From Marthasterias glacialis (taxonomy: Eukaryota; Echinodermata; Asteroidea; Forcipulatida; Asteriidae): a DNA stretch of 64,000 nt. The position numbers were made by a program, and so were the translations under genes. The stretch covers positions 21,821,219 to 21,885,218 of the forward strand of contig OU452219.1 of assembly GCA_911728455.2 (NCBI GenBank). Direction: 5' to 3'. Shown one piece after another: positions 1-57,216 of this stretch (positions are counted from its first letter, which is position 1; every line of letters begins with the position of its first letter). The notes under the pieces were generated by a model that searched no databases, was not told the origin of the DNA, and was given only the letters and a program-made list of their open reading frames with translations.

Positions 1-488
1 TCTAGAAAGTTGTGTTGGACCAGGGCCCACTGCTAAAAGTCACAATTAAAGCATGTTGCTGTGATTAAGAGCAGGCTTTGTATGATTAGCGCAGTAGTTA
101 GTAGTAGTAGTAGGCCTTACTCTCAAGTTATGCCTAGAGATGGCTGCTGCATAATGTTTATGCAATTCGCCCATCACAAGGCCCAAAGGCCACTCGAGGT
201 GTGGGCTAATTATTGAAGGGATAGAAGTCTGCGCAGAAACAAGACATGGGGCTAAGAACAGGGAGGGGTAAATGAATCCGTTGCGAGACAAACATAACTG
301 CCTCTTCCCCTATTTGAGGCAAGTATAGTTAAGTGTCTTGCTCAAGGACAAAAGTGTCATGATTGAGATTTGAACCCAAAGTTCAAATTAAAAAAAGACT
401 TTTTAAAATTTAAGCAAAAGAATTTTTTTTTAATTTGGCACCCCCAGAAAAAAAAGATATTGACAAAATAGGTAGACTGCCAACATTA
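1..488. other. Intronic sequence of COQ8, no coding exon seen
   Basis: This stretch lies upstream of the first recognisable COQ8 exon and is presumably intronic. I see no exon in it. Around 300-385 is a minus-strand fragment of a dispersed SINE-like repeat (the family called D here), recognisable by the reverse complement of the 'speaking' block about cttgctcaaggac and a following degenerate B-box-like segment. The rest is AT-rich and holds nothing I can name. Confidence 0.5.
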
Positions 489-590
489 GGGCTGGATAGC
501 TCAGTTGGTAGAGCGTCGGTACATTAAACCGGTGGTTGCAGGTTCAAATCCCGCTCCAGTCAATTTTTCTTTGTTCACCCCCAAATTAAT
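489..590 (+). repeat. tRNA-derived SINE, family A
   Basis: A tRNA-like head folds into a full cloverleaf. The acceptor arms GGCTGGA and TCCAGTC pair in all seven positions, the D-arm is GCTC-AGTTGGTA-GAGC, and the T-arm is GCAGG-TTCAAAT-CCCGC. It runs straight into a tail CAATTTTTCTTTGTTCACCC that is shared with copies at 22793-22965 and 54811-54905. The anticodon loop has C at the usual U33. The shared tail and divergent anticodon loops argue for a SINE rather than a working tRNA gene. It sits in a COQ8 intron. Confidence 0.7.
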
Positions 591-704
591 TTTTTTTTTA
601 ATTTAGTCAGCAATCTATAAATGTGGGATGTGTTTTTTTTACCTTTGTGGCAACACTTAAATTTTACATTTTAATTCCATTTGTATGTTTTTGTTCATTC
701 ACAG

Positions 705-2284
705 TTGGCCTTATTAGATTTTGGAGCTTCCAGAGATTTCCCCAAATCATTTGTTGATGATTATATCAAGGTAAGACTATTGAGAAATGAGTGTACAGTG
801 ATGACCAACTAATAAGCATTGAGTCATCACAACCAGTAAGATAATGAGAATATAGCTTATGGGTGAAAAACTACCTGGATTAAATCTCTCTGGGGAGAAG
901 TGGTGGTTCTGAGAAGGAGGAAAACCTTGACTGGGTGGAAATTCCTTTGCAATCAGGTGGGGAGTGAAAACCCTCCTCACATGCAAGGCTACAGTCCAAG
1001 GTGGGATTGGAACCAGGGTCCACAGAGATGAGGGGTAGGGAAGGAAACCACTGAGCAAACCTGATCCCTGATTGTTCTTCATAAAGGATTTTGGCCTTCA
1101 CAGAATTGAGGAGAATCTTGGATGTTTGTAAAATCTTTGTTCTTATAAATGGTTTTCTTGTAGGTAATAAAAGGAGCTTCATCAGGAAGAAGGGATGACG
1201 TCTTAGAATATTCAAAGAAACTTGGATTTCTAACTGGTTATGAATCAAAGGTAACTTGACATTTCATAAAACTGTACCTAGAAAGTGACATACAAGAGAG
1301 AATTAAACTTAGTTTGATCAAAAGTTGCTCGGAAGAATGTCAAAAGGCTTTACGACCTTCCAGGCACACAAAGTACTTTTTGTCCGAGCAACAGAAGGTC
1401 GTAAGCATTAAAATAGCCCCTTAAAATAAAACATGGCATTACTGTTACATTTTTGTTGCTAGAATAACCCCCAAAGACATGTTTTCTTATACCTGAGCAG
1501 AATTTAACTTTCCTATAATGACTTACACAGTTTTGCACATTAATTGCTTAAGCCCTTTTTCCAGTTGCACTTTCGTCGTGTCCGTCAGCATTTAATTGTT
1601 AATACCAAGTGTTTTGGAATTGTTATTTTAAAGTGTTTTGGAACAGTTAATGCAAAGTGTATTGGCAAAATGATTTCTCAGGAATTTTATGGAGATTTGT
1701 GGAGGTGAATATTGTTTTGTGGTGGAGGGTATTTGATGAACATGTTCTCCATTTGGGTCAGAGTAACAAATGAAGTTGACTTGGTTTTTTGAGATAGAAC
1801 CTTTTTTTATTTTGTGTACATGTTACTGCAATAAGTTTGAACTGAATTAAATATTCCTACATGAATACTCCAACTTAGGGTGAAGATACGACCTTGTTAA
1901 AACATTGTTTCACTAAAAACAGTAACATATTCCAGAATATGATATTCCAGAAGATCTTATCGTGACATCATTTCTCTGAATTTTTGTCTTGTAATTTATT
2001 CGTCTAACTAGGTGATGCAGAAAGCTCATGTAGATGCAGTTATGATCCTCGGAGAGCCATTTGCACAGAGTGAGCCTTTTGATTTTGCAAAACAAGACAC
2101 GACTCGACGTATCCAATCCATCCTCCCAGTTATGCTCAACCACAGACTGGCTCCGCCCCCTGAAGAGAGTTACTCGTTACACAGAAAGATGTCTGGTGCT
2201 TTCTTGCTGTGTACTAAACTAGGAGCTAAGATTCAGTGCAAGGAACTATTTGATGTTATCTACTCCAAGTATCAGTTTGATTGA
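705..2284 (+). CDS. COQ8: COQ8 (ADCK3/UbiB-family atypical kinase), last three coding exons
   Basis: Partial gene; the 5' exons lie before the window. Coding exons are 705-770, 1164-1250 and 2012-2284, all joined in phase 0 with AG/GT borders, giving the C-terminal 141 residues and stop TGA at 2282-2284. COQ8 proteins are mitochondrial ATP-binding UbiB-family proteins that support the coenzyme Q biosynthetic complex. Seen here: the metal-binding DFG motif in LALLDFGAS (first exon), then [22 protein letters not shown] and [13 protein letters not shown], all strongly similar to vertebrate COQ8A/COQ8B. Vertebrates have two paralogues; I cannot say which, if either, this is closer to. The intron 771-1163 holds a minus-strand SINE-like repeat. 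The gene is convergent with POP7 downstream. Confidence 0.93.
860..1075 (-). repeat. SINE-like repeat, tRNA-related head
   Basis: Read on the minus strand it begins with a tRNA-like block (GCTCAGTGGTTT A-box-like, GGTTCCAATCCC B-box-like). A similar head occurs on the plus strand near 61747-61835. It lies in the COQ8 intron between exons 705-770 and 1164-1250. Family assignment is tentative because the copies are degenerate. Confidence 0.45.
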
Positions 2285-2669
2285 AGATGGCTTGCAATGT
2301 AAGGTTACGAGAAGATATGCATTCTTTATGCAGGTTCTATGAGGCTTGTTTAAATTATTTTTTTTAATGAAACTGAACCCTCCAATTTGATAAAATTTCT
2401 CAAAGTTGATATTTCATCATTCTGAAATGTTCATCACCTCTCAAATTTAAACTACCTTTTCAAAAAATTCCATTTCTTATCAGATTGTCCGATATTTTAT
2501 ACAACGTTGTTGAACATTTCAGATATGACAATTGATGTGTTATAACCGTGCATTTTACAGCTGTATAAACAGCAAGCATTTCTCATGAAACAAAGGTTAA
2601 TTTGAAAGCAAATTTACCTCAGTCAGTCATTCTAATTTAATCTGCATATAATTCTTTGTTTCTTGACAC

Positions 2670-2990
2670 TTATTGTTCTTGAGCAAGACACTTAACCATC
2701 ATTGTTTCGCCCTTTGGTCTTGTGTCCTTAATCAAGACACTTAACATACTTTATTTTTCGGATGGGACCTAAAGCCATGGGTTGCGTGTGTTTTGTAACT
2801 TGTAAAAGAACCCAGTACACTTATCATTAAGAGAAGGGGTTTGCCCCGGTGTTTATGGCATGGTTTTCTGCAGATTGCGCTGCATCGCCTTGTAAACCCT
2901 TAAAAGGTGCTATATAAATGGGTATCATAATTCAAAAATTGGGCATTCCTGAAAACGTGTTAGTAAGCGCTTGGAGACGTAGATAAAATG
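2670..2990 (+). repeat. SINE family C, head-less copy
   Basis: It contains the family C body: gagcaagacacttaacc, the segment resembling cggatgggacctaaagcc, aagagaaggggtttgcccc, a gtaaacccttaaaaggtgctatataaatggg block and a tail with aagcgcttggagacg. The same order of blocks occurs at 45600-46035, 62664-62965 and, inverted, at 30680-31060. The tRNA-like 5' head is missing here. Confidence 0.6.
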
Positions 2991-3783
2991 CAATTTTTTT
3001 TATTATTACTTTTACTATTAATAAAGTATGAAACATATTAAGTGAAGCTCATTGTATAATACCCCCAAAACAACCATTTTTGTTAAAGTAGCTTGGGTGA
3101 GTCGGGAACTTTAATACCTATAACAATGGTGTTTTGACTCATAAAGGTCAACTTTGACCTCTGTAAACAACTGAAAAAGTTGGTATTATGTTCTTGCAAA
3201 TTTTTGAGTTTCAAAATGAACCAAAGCAAAGCAATGTATTTTGTACATAACTGAATTACGTTTCATAACTTTATCCCAAAACAAATGTTACCTGGTATTG
3301 AGAAATGATATACATTAAGCCTTTGGTCAAGATTCGTTTATCAGAGCTTCAGGCAGTTTATTCTTACCCCTAAATTATGAAAATAATGTCATCTTAAAAC
3401 AAAATAATTATTGACAAATCTGATATAAATTGAATGAATACATATAAGTGATGTAATTTAGATGGATTAATTTTAACCATCAGTTGAAATACATCAAAGT
3501 TTAGAAAAGTTTTGGGCTGGTTCTGGTTGGATAATGTGTTGACATTTCATCGACAATCCAGTTCAGTAAAAGAGATACCAAAGAGTAGTAATGTTGACCA
3601 AAGGTGATAATAAATGTACAGTGCCTTGATACAGTGATAGTGTAACTTGTGTGCCAGACTTTACTCATTTATTATGAAGATTGTAACATTTAATGTATAT
3701 TGCTGTATTGTTTACTAGTAGTACAATACAAGCCATCAATAGTAAATGTTAGATTGTTTCTATATGTAAATAAATGTAATCTG

Positions 3784-3789
3784 AATAAA
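3784..3789 (+). terminator. Candidate polyadenylation signal of COQ8
   Basis: Canonical AATAAA about 1.5 kb after the COQ8 stop, one of several in this AT-rich region. It is the last before the sequence changes into the tcc/aatcc-rich repeat, so it is a plausible but unproven transcript end. Confidence 0.3.
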
Positions 3790-3919
3790 ATAGTTTGAAA
3801 TGACAGTGTAAAATCCAGAAAAGTTGTGACATGATTTTTTGGCATTACATCATATAGAGACTTAATCAGCCATTTCGCTGATGCTTTCCTTTACCCCCAA
3901 CTCCCTAGCTTTAACTACT

Positions 3920-4340
3920 TAGGATCTTCATCAATCCTTCATAATCCTCCAAAATGAGTTGTGCATGAAACTCACTGCCTCAATCCTTCAAAATCCTCCA
4001 AAATATGTTTGTGCATAAAGAATCCTTTGTATATAGCAATGTACAATTTGCAAAACAAAGCACATGTACCCAGCATACCATTATACATACAGGAATAAAT
4101 TTCCCTAATTATTCATTGTCCTCTGGAATCCTCCAGAAATCTACAATTTTCATAATTCCCTAAATCCACCACAATCCTCTAGGATCTCATTGAAGGATGT
4201 TTCCACAATCCTCCACAATCTTCCATGTATCAAATGTCGACCTTCCTCAATCCTTCATAATCCTCCAATCGGTGACTTTCGAATGTGCCTCAATCAACCA
4301 AAATCCTCCAATTCCTTCAGATTATGGAGGACTTAGGAAG
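3920..4340. repeat. Degenerate aatcctcc-type tandem repeat
   Basis: Short units resembling tcaatccttcataatcctccaaaat recur many times with poor conservation across this stretch between the convergent COQ8 and POP7 genes. Three units near 3930-4010 are the clearest. The region is intergenic or in the two 3' UTRs. Confidence 0.5.
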
Positions 4341-4605
4341 GTTTGGGTTAAATGTTTTAGACAAGGACAGAGGGACCAAGTGAATAGAGTGCTTTGAACT
4401 TGGTTTTATTTTCTGAGTTTTCAAGTGAACTCCTATGGGGCATCCTCCTTCAAATATGTCTTATCATAAGACATATTTGAAGAATATTAATTCATGTAGT
4501 TTGACTGTCATAAAGTTTGGTTTATACCAATACCATCCATCTGGATTTTTATCAAAACTTTAACTTTTAATGGCAGCTGGGGAACTTTCATTCAATACAA
4601 AATAT

Positions 4606-4611
4606 TTTATT
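4606..4611 (-). terminator. Candidate polyadenylation signal of POP7
   Basis: TTTATT on the plus strand is AATAAA on the minus strand, about 335 bp after the POP7 stop. A second candidate lies near 4778. An AATAAA also overlaps the stop codon itself but is too close to be the sole signal. Confidence 0.35.
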
Positions 4612-4945
4612 GACAAAAGAAATTACAAAAAGGATCTTAACGAAACAGTGGCAGTCAAGGCCCGAATGCTGAAGGTACATGTAAGCAGGATAGCCACACT
4701 TATAATCACACTGTTGAAGTTCATGTACACAAGCATGGCTTCTTCTTAATTTTTCTTTCTCAGATCAGAGCACACAGTTTATTAATTACGCAGTTCAGTC
4801 GGAATAGCTGGTAATATAAACGCATGTCAATGGTGACATTTCAAAGGTGACATTCCAAACACTATAGTCCTTTGCTATCTGCCATCTTGATTTCTTATCT
4901 TCTGCTGTCCTTCAATTCAACACTCAACAGTTATGATAAATAAGT

Positions 4946-5389
4946 TTATTTGGAGGGGTCTTCTTCAGTTCTTGATATCTTGATATGAACAGCTGAATTA
5001 TTTCTGTCTCTTGTTTCAGGTTCTGCACCGTCTCCAGTAGGCTCCAGATCATCCGTTAATTCAACAGTGGACGTATGAACAGACATCTGGAATGTACCAA
5101 GGTTGGATTTCTGCAGCTGGAGAGCAAGGTTAACTGCGCGGTTGACAGCAGCCCCAAGTCCGTGGATATGAATCTCATTCACGCCCGTATCCAACATCTT
5201 ATGACACCGAGCCAACTGAGCCTTGAAATCCGTCTTATTGGACACGTAAATGTCATTTTTACGTTTAGGTAGTCGGCGAGGAAGTCTCTTTCTCAATGTG
5301 AATTCTATTGGATCGATCTTCGGGATACTTCTGCTGTTGGGATTGGAAGTAGAGATCGCAGCATTTTTTTCGTCCATGGGCGTCGCCAT
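4946..5389 (-). CDS. POP7: POP7, RNase P/MRP protein subunit p20 (Rpp20)
   Basis: Intronless 147-residue protein. POP7 is an Alba-like small subunit that pairs with RPP25 on the RNA of RNase P and RNase MRP, in the nucleus, for tRNA 5' maturation and rRNA processing. The sequence shows the family core: FTLRKRLPRRLPKRKNDIYV (about residues 30-49), KTDFKAQLARC, EIHIHGLGAAVNRAVNLALQ and a TSTVELTDDLEP block, ending in an acidic/basic tail with RNNSAVHIKI. Human POP7 is 140 residues, so length fits. The start is the first ATG of the frame, followed by a variable Ala/Ser-rich N-terminus. It is convergent with COQ8 and divergent from GCN2. Confidence 0.95.
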   Translation of the reverse strand: MATPMDEKNAAISTSNPNSRSIPKIDPIEFTLRKRLPRRLPKRKNDIYVSNKTDFKAQLARCHKMLDTGVNEIHIHGLGAAVNRAVNLALQLQKSNLGTFQMSVHTSTVELTDDLEPTGDGAEPETRDRNNSAVHIKISRTEEDPSK

Positions 5390-5697
5390 CTTGGAAATAC
5401 TTTAACCTCGATCCCTGATCCTTCTCTCATTCATGAAGGCATCAATTGAAAATAATGATCTGAACTGAAGGATGAGTAAAATGTGTGCAGAAGTTAAAAT
5501 GAAACCCAGACGTTAATTGCAAACAAATGTACACAATCGAAATTGGCACCTAACTATTATCTCGTATTGGCTGTCATTTTCAACCAAACTTGACGTGGTT
5601 ATGGAAGGCGTGACTTAATTGAATTTTATCTGAATATTTCTGGGTTAAAACAGTCACAGAATATTGCTCTCTGTCGTCATGTTCTAAATTTGCCACA
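5390..5697. promoter_or_regulatory. Shared bidirectional promoter region of POP7 and EIF2AK4
   Basis: Only 308 bp separate the POP7 start codon (minus) from the GCN2 start codon (plus), so both 5' UTRs and core promoters must sit here, if the ATGs are in first exons. No TATA box is obvious. A TGACGTGG motif at 5591-5598 matches the CRE/ATF-type consensus, like the ATF6/UPR element. That is a motif match only; its use is inference. Confidence 0.6.
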
Positions 5698-50819
<45,122 letters not shown>

Positions 50820-53800
50820 TGGGATGTGTGAATCAAGGAATCCAACACGAATGTCTTGCAGAAATCCTCCGAAAGAGCAGTTCATGTGCTGGAAATCAAA
50901 GTGACCTCTTCTCTTCTTCTTCATGAATGAATCCGAAGATGGAAGACCTTGGGTTATCCATTCAGGGAAATTGAGGAGTTAATCCCAGAATGAACAACAT
51001 CCATCTGGATTAATGATCAGCAAAACAACTCCCTAAAATAAAGCATCCGAAAGGGATTTTAAGTGTTGCTCTGGTGATGATGATCTGTGGCATTTCTCTG
51101 TGTCATTTGTAACATTACTTTACCCAAACAAATCCCATTTGGGCCCTGCCTACATTACCACATGTAATGCAATGTTCACTACTTGTATAATTTACCATGG
51201 ACTTACATGGTAAATTCGATTTGAACAATAACAACACCATGATCCTGAGGAGTGAGGTATCCATCAACAGGGTTGCGCGTACAGGGGCACGCGTGGTGGG
51301 CGCCTACGATACCTGCTTCCTACACATACTACCACTTAAGAGATTCCACTGGGAAACCTTGTCAACAAGCTTAGTTTGGAAGAGTTTTTCTGGGAAATGC
51401 AAATCTGGTTATTTAAAAGTTGAAAACGACTGATGCTGCCAGCAGGCAGACTATTAGAGTTAAAGGAAGGGCATTCCGTGCTTGGCTCCCACCTAAATCT
51501 TAATGTATTTCTGCCTGTCTCTGTCTTGGGGAATGGCAGGATAATGTTTCCAGCTGAGTTGGCTCTTGCATGATGATTATGATTATCAGATATGTTATTA
51601 AAAACATTAAGGTGAGAAGGAGTCGGCCCTATAAGAAGGAGCCAGCCCAACGTTAAAATGAAACTGTAATTGAGGGAGAATTTACAGGCTGTAGTATTAA
51701 GAGTAGAAATAAGTGTGCTCAGTTTTTAGAAAGTTCTTTACAGTCTGTTTTGATTTTATTGTAGGTTTTTTTAGTATTTTTTATTTTATTTATTTGTTTT
51801 GGTACTGTTTTTTTTTGTAATTGTGCAGAACTTTCAGTAAAACATTGCGTCTGGAAAGGCCCCTGGATTTAGGGAACACTATTCTCCTATGAGAATCGTT
51901 TGTAGTTCTTTACCATGCACATTATATCCTTGTAAGGATGAGTCATGGCTTTACATCTCAAAGCCAAAATGGTGTGATTGAAGTACACAAGTGTCGCAAC
52001 CGGCTAGGCCGGGTTTTAAACCAATGTTCTGTATGAGATGGAAGATGGCAAGAAATGTAATCGGTCAAAGGAAGCAGGATCTGTGTTGGAAATGGATGTA
52101 TTTTATATTCATAGTTTGTTATATACTCAGAAGGTGCCTGTATGTATAAATACTCCTCACAGCTCCACAATAACGGATTTTGCCATCGATGACGTAGTAC
52201 AGAACCACAAAAATGGTGTTCACAAACAACTCCTACACTTCTAGTAAGAGTTCCATCAGCATCAAACTGCTTTCAAGACCACGAGTTTGACAGACGGTAT
52301 AAGCATGCATAGATAAAGTGTACTGCTGGGCTCCATAATGAAGTTACATAAAGCCCGATACGATGATGAGGTCATGTCAATTGGGGCATAAATCATAGAA
52401 GTTGAGCAGTTTCTCATTCTGTATCACCTTACACTGATTGAATAACCTATAAAAGCTAACATTAGACAACTAACATTTTGCCCTCAAAATCGATTAAAAC
52501 TGTACTTGTTAGATGACGCACACAATGGAAACAATACATTTATCAGAAAAAGGGACCATATGCTCGACTAGCCTGCTCTAGTCATCGTCAGGAGACTGAA
52601 GAATGTTTGAGATGCTTTTCATTGGATTAGAAATAACGATGGTACATCATTGGGTTTTGGAAGGTGGCATTCATTCCACTTCTTTAGTTTTTGTGGAACA
52701 CATCATTAAACTTGTGATAAAAAATCAAGAAATGGTGCTTATGTCTTTGGTCTGATCAGGTCAGGTCAGATCTAGAGCTGTTTTATGGCAGCTCGGGAAC
52801 TTTTAATGAGTTGCCCACCTCCTTCTTGTTCATCCTGGGCCATTCTTTTTGCAGATACCATCTTATTGGCCTGCCCACTATGTAATAACTTGGACTGAGG
52901 ACATCTTAGATCTGCCTCTTGGACATTATTCTTCCATTGCATCTTGAAGGAAGATGTAACCTATGGTGCCATGCAGGCCCAACAGTGTGTCCACAATTTT
53001 GTTTCCTTCACTCATTAAAGGGTGGGTATCCAAGGTTCTAAAGAAAGTTTGATAAGGCGTGAGATTTACCTGGTCTTGTGTGTCTGATGCCAGTGTTTTT
53101 AAACACCCAAATGTGAAAAAGAACTTGACCAGTTAACTATTTCAACTTTTCACGTTGACGTCGTCTCCATCAGACAGAAAGCAAAGTATCAGGTCGAAAG
53201 ACCTTTCTGGTAATTTAATTCTATTTGTAGTTTAAGGGCCTCTACATGTATTCCGTTATGCTTGCCTTGTATGGTATATACAAGAAGATTTATGCTATAA
53301 AGCCAGATAGAGTTTTATTACACTCATCACATATTCCAGCTCAACCAAAGCTTGCATTCTAGGGATGGTTCCTGTCTACAAGTCAAAAGATTTAGCTAAG
53401 ATGACTTATCCTTCTTAAGTTACAAAGCTGTTACAGGCAGTGTAGTAGACTTGATAGTCATATTGATGTGAGGTCATACCAAGGATTGTTGGGACATGAA
53501 GAGTGAGCTGGTGTGTTTTAGTTTAATCTTAATATTCCAGATAACATCATGCAAGGCAGATAAAGCCCTTCATAACTTGCAATTGCATGAAGATTTATTC
53601 GTTCAGTCTTGAATGAACAGCTTTGCAATTTTTGTGCGGCGTACAAATCCCTTTATTTATTTATTTATTTATTTATTGTTATTTTGTTTTTTACGGTTTA
53701 ATTTACATTCTCTACCACCGATGACGTAGTGGTTTTAGGTAGTCATCAGTAGTGTAGGAGTGGGTCAAATCAATGATTGATCACCCATCAAAACAATTGA

Positions 53801-54810
53801 ACTTGATTGTCATGCAGACTCATAATGTCATTTCAAAAAGATTTGACAATGACATGGTGACATGAATTGACAGTGACATAATGACACAAGGGGACGGCAT
53901 AATCAACTCCGGACACTCGGTCTCAACTTAACCACCTTATCTCCTCCGTAATCCAATGTAGACTCAAGATATAAATCTTTAGATGGAGGTTATTCTAAGA
54001 AGAGACTGAAATCTAAAACCAAACCACTGGCTGTGCTGGTCTTTCGTATCACACATCTCTCATATCATTTCCTATCTAGGATGTAATGCTACACCATCTT
54101 ATACGATGAAGGTTGCAGGCTTTGTAAGATTTACTACGCTCGGAGTAACTGTCTTGGATATCTAATTTATTTATGTCAAAGATCGATTCTATCGTGAATG
54201 GTTCTTAAAAACAAAAGAAAACTTACACTAAATACGGAAATTGGTTTATTGCGAAAAACAATTGAATTCGTTGTGCAGGATTCTGTTGAAAATGTTAATC
54301 TGGAAGCGAACCATGTTGGGTGGGTTCGACTGATAGAATTTAGATGTGGAAAATCATCACAAAAGCTTTAGAAAGCTTTACTTTATTAGGTATACTGTTT
54401 TTACTTTATAATGCAATTCTTATAAAAGAGTGACAACTTTTTAGTGTTTTCTATTTACCTAAACTGAGTTCTTTGATTTCCACTTGGTTTTTGTATTTTA
54501 TCAAGATATGTCTTTGGCTACTGGCTGTTGTAGTGTTAGCAGCGTTAAGCCACATCCATAGCCAACAATTTTGTTTCAGTAGGAGTCTTGTTGACCCTTG
54601 CATTGGTGCCATCACTGAGGTCATGGGAATGCGAACACTTGTACACGCCGCGCACAACTCGTCCAATCATGGGTCTTCTGTTGACGCCTGTGAGGGCGCT
54701 GTTTGGGCTTGTGGCGTCATATGCAAGGGGTCTAATGTATTGATGAAATATTGTGAATGGAATTAAATCCATTGCATTGAACCAACCAGGATTTCTTAAA
54801 TGTTAACATT
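50820..54810 (+). other. GCN2 3' UTR and gene-free downstream region
   Basis: No coding exon was recognised. A candidate AATAAA for GCN2 lies at 51037-51042. T-rich runs occur near 51760-51820 and a (TTTA)n run at 53652-53678. A stretch at about 54690-54745 resembles, in reverse, 40170-40235 (gaccccttgcgcatgacg, cagcgccctcac), so it is another dispersed repeat. Nothing else can be supported. Confidence 0.5.
51037..51042 (+). terminator. Candidate polyadenylation signal of EIF2AK4
   Basis: First AATAAA after the GCN2 stop, 218 bp downstream, giving a plausible short 3' UTR. Confidence 0.5.
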
Positions 54811-54905
54811 TTGGGTGAACAAAGAAAAATTGACCAGAGCGGGATTTGAACCTGCGACCACCAGGTTTTTGTGCCGGTGCTCTACCAACTGAGCTATCTA
54901 GCCCC
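54811..54905 (-). repeat. tRNA-derived SINE, family A
   Basis: The minus strand reads GGCTAGATAGCTCAGTTGG, GCAGGTTCAAATCCCGC, then the CAATTTTTCTTTGTTCACCC tail identical to the copy at 489-590. Acceptor arms GGCTAGA and TCTGGTC pair (with wobbles). The anticodon stem is imperfect, which again favours a SINE over a tRNA gene. Confidence 0.7.
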
Positions 54906-57216
54906 ATTATATGTAGATATCTATCTCTCAACCTAACTGTCATGGAAAAGTTTCTTGACAATTTAATGCACATTATAATGATGAGCAACATGATGAGCCA
55001 GGACTTAAAACTCAAAACTGAGTATAAAAGTTTTGGTTTTTTTAATGAAGAAAAGAGATTTTTCTCGTTTTTTTATGAAGGATACTTGAAATTGTTTACC
55101 TGTTTTTCAAAAACAGGAATTGTTTAAACAGTAAATTACTGTCTTTTATTATTTTGTAGAACATGCTTAGGGATGTCTACAGTGTCATTTTATTCCCAAT
55201 TATTGTTTGTTTAATACTTTGTCTGCTAGTTGTGACCTTTGACATGATTTTATTAAGCAAGCTGCAATCCTTCAAGAGTGGGCACAATGTTGGGAAGATT
55301 GAAAATCTGTGTTCACAGATTCGCGCATAACTTACGTGGTAAAAAGATGGTCATGGTGGGAACACTTCCCTTGAAATATTTTTGCCTGACTTACCAAAGT
55401 TTCTGAGAAATGAGTTATTTTAATATCGCTAGTCGAAAACCCAATGTCTGAAAACAATTAATATAAAGGTGTGTTTTTTTTTCCTGTTACTTTCTCGTGA
55501 CTCCAATGATAGGTTCCTTATGTCCTGTATATAATGGGTTGCAAAAAGTCCGGATACTGGTCTTTGACAGTTACCAATGCTGTTTGTGTGCTTTAAGTTC
55601 AAATCAAAATTCTTCCTGAAAAGGACCAATAAATGTTCAACTTTATTTCTTAGAATTAACCATGTTCTATTAATGTTGAGACTTAATGCCTGAACCAAAT
55701 GTACATAGCTAAAAACTGTAAATATTATAAGTCAATCACATATTCGTACTGAATAATCAACTGAATGGCACTAATCTGACGTAAAACGGTATTTATTTTT
55801 GAATATGAACGAATAAACCATCATGTAAACTTTATCACAGAGTAGAAGTAACTTATTGACGTATGCCTATTTCTGCATTTCGCAGCAGCCGTGTCGACTG
55901 AACAAAAATGTCCCTCCTTTCTGAGCGTTTCTCAGTGTTTTGGGAGAACGAGCTTGCAGTGCGGTTGTCACGTTGTGTTTCATGACCGGATTTAGATTAC
56001 ACACATCATTCAAACAATTGTAATTAACCATTTTATTTATTTACTTTTTTTGTGTGTGGAAGCAACAGCTGATAATCTACACCTTAATGGATATAAAATA
56101 AATTATGCAGCCTCGTTATCATGCATAATATTTAGTTTAAAAATGTATAGCATAATATCTCACACAGCGCACATATGTAGTATTAAAGTTACATGAATTA
56201 TATAAATGTCAAGTGTGTCACACACGTGATTACTAGCTGTAGACTGCAGTACAGACCGAGTTATTGGGTAGTTTCATAGGTGTATGGGGACTCTTTGTTT
56301 AAGGAAGGCAGGGGCTGTTTTGCCTGAAACAGATAAAAACACAAATACCAATTTCTTTTTTCTCTTGCTTTGCCTGAATTTTCCCCACAGTTTTGCCCAA
56401 ATTTGGGGGGGAGGGGGCAAGTGCCCCCACCCCCGGCTCGTACGCCTATGGGTAGTTTTCTGTTTTTAATCATCCACAGTGGCGCTTTATTAACAGGCTT
56501 GTTAGTCACTGGCCAGAGAGACTTTCAGACTCTTCATTAATCCTTGGGCTTTTTCACTGGTCCATATCTTTTAAGGTTTGCATTACACATTGCTAGTGGA
56601 TTTGAATTTGAAAGTGTAATAATTATTTATGTAAAGCAGAACAAATGGTTTGAGGGTAGCAACGGACATCCAGCCAGACCATTTCTGGTCATCCTTGGAT
56701 AGAATTCAAGGAGCTTTTGGGAACAGTATCCTCGTCAATAGAGCAGAAGATCAAAGGAATATGATTTCTTCTCGTTTGAAGAAAATAACAGCCACTTTTG
56801 TTCACCAGGCCAACATAAAAACTTCTGAATTCAGATTAAAAGTCTCAAATATCTCATGCTAGTGAATCTTGCACGTACAACCATGTGTAAATCTCTTTTG
56901 AAAGAGTGTTGGATAATTAGCTAATGGTTCACTGTTATGAAATGGCCAGACAATACCAATTACCCTTCTCAGAGTCAACACTCCATCAAAAGAGATTGCT
57001 GTACTGTTTGTTCTTATCAGTGACGAAAAGATTGCAAACTGATTCAAATTGTATTCAGAATTCAAGAAATGGACATAGAATCATCCGACTCATATTCCAT
57101 GCAATTTAAATGGAAATTGTTCTGCTTGGCTTTTTCATGTCATGGACTAGCTATATAATATATAAATAGCAATTGTTCAGAGGGTGGATGCCAATCTAAG
57201 TCTGATATCATTCATG
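54906..57216. other. Gene-free intergenic DNA with a MITE-like copy
   Basis: 55310-55600 matches the MITE-like stretch at 34380-34672 (cataacttacgtggtaaaaa, tggtctttgacagttaccaa, then a terminal gtgcttta). 56390-56460 is a short G-rich/C-rich tract (gggggggagggggcaagtgc). No exon was recognised. Confidence 0.45.

Larger units (their letters stand above)
2285..3800 (+). other. COQ8 3' UTR and downstream region
   Basis: No further coding exon follows the COQ8 stop. Candidate polyadenylation signals AATAAA occur at 3020-3025 and 3784-3789, the latter just after another AAATAAAT at about 3768. A SINE family C tail without its tRNA head lies at about 2670-2990. The true transcript end cannot be fixed from sequence alone. 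Confidence 0.45.

Noticed and set aside
489-562. Functional tRNA gene
   Set aside because: The cloverleaf is good, but the anticodon loop has C at position 33, and sister copies have unrelated anticodon loops plus a common SINE tail.
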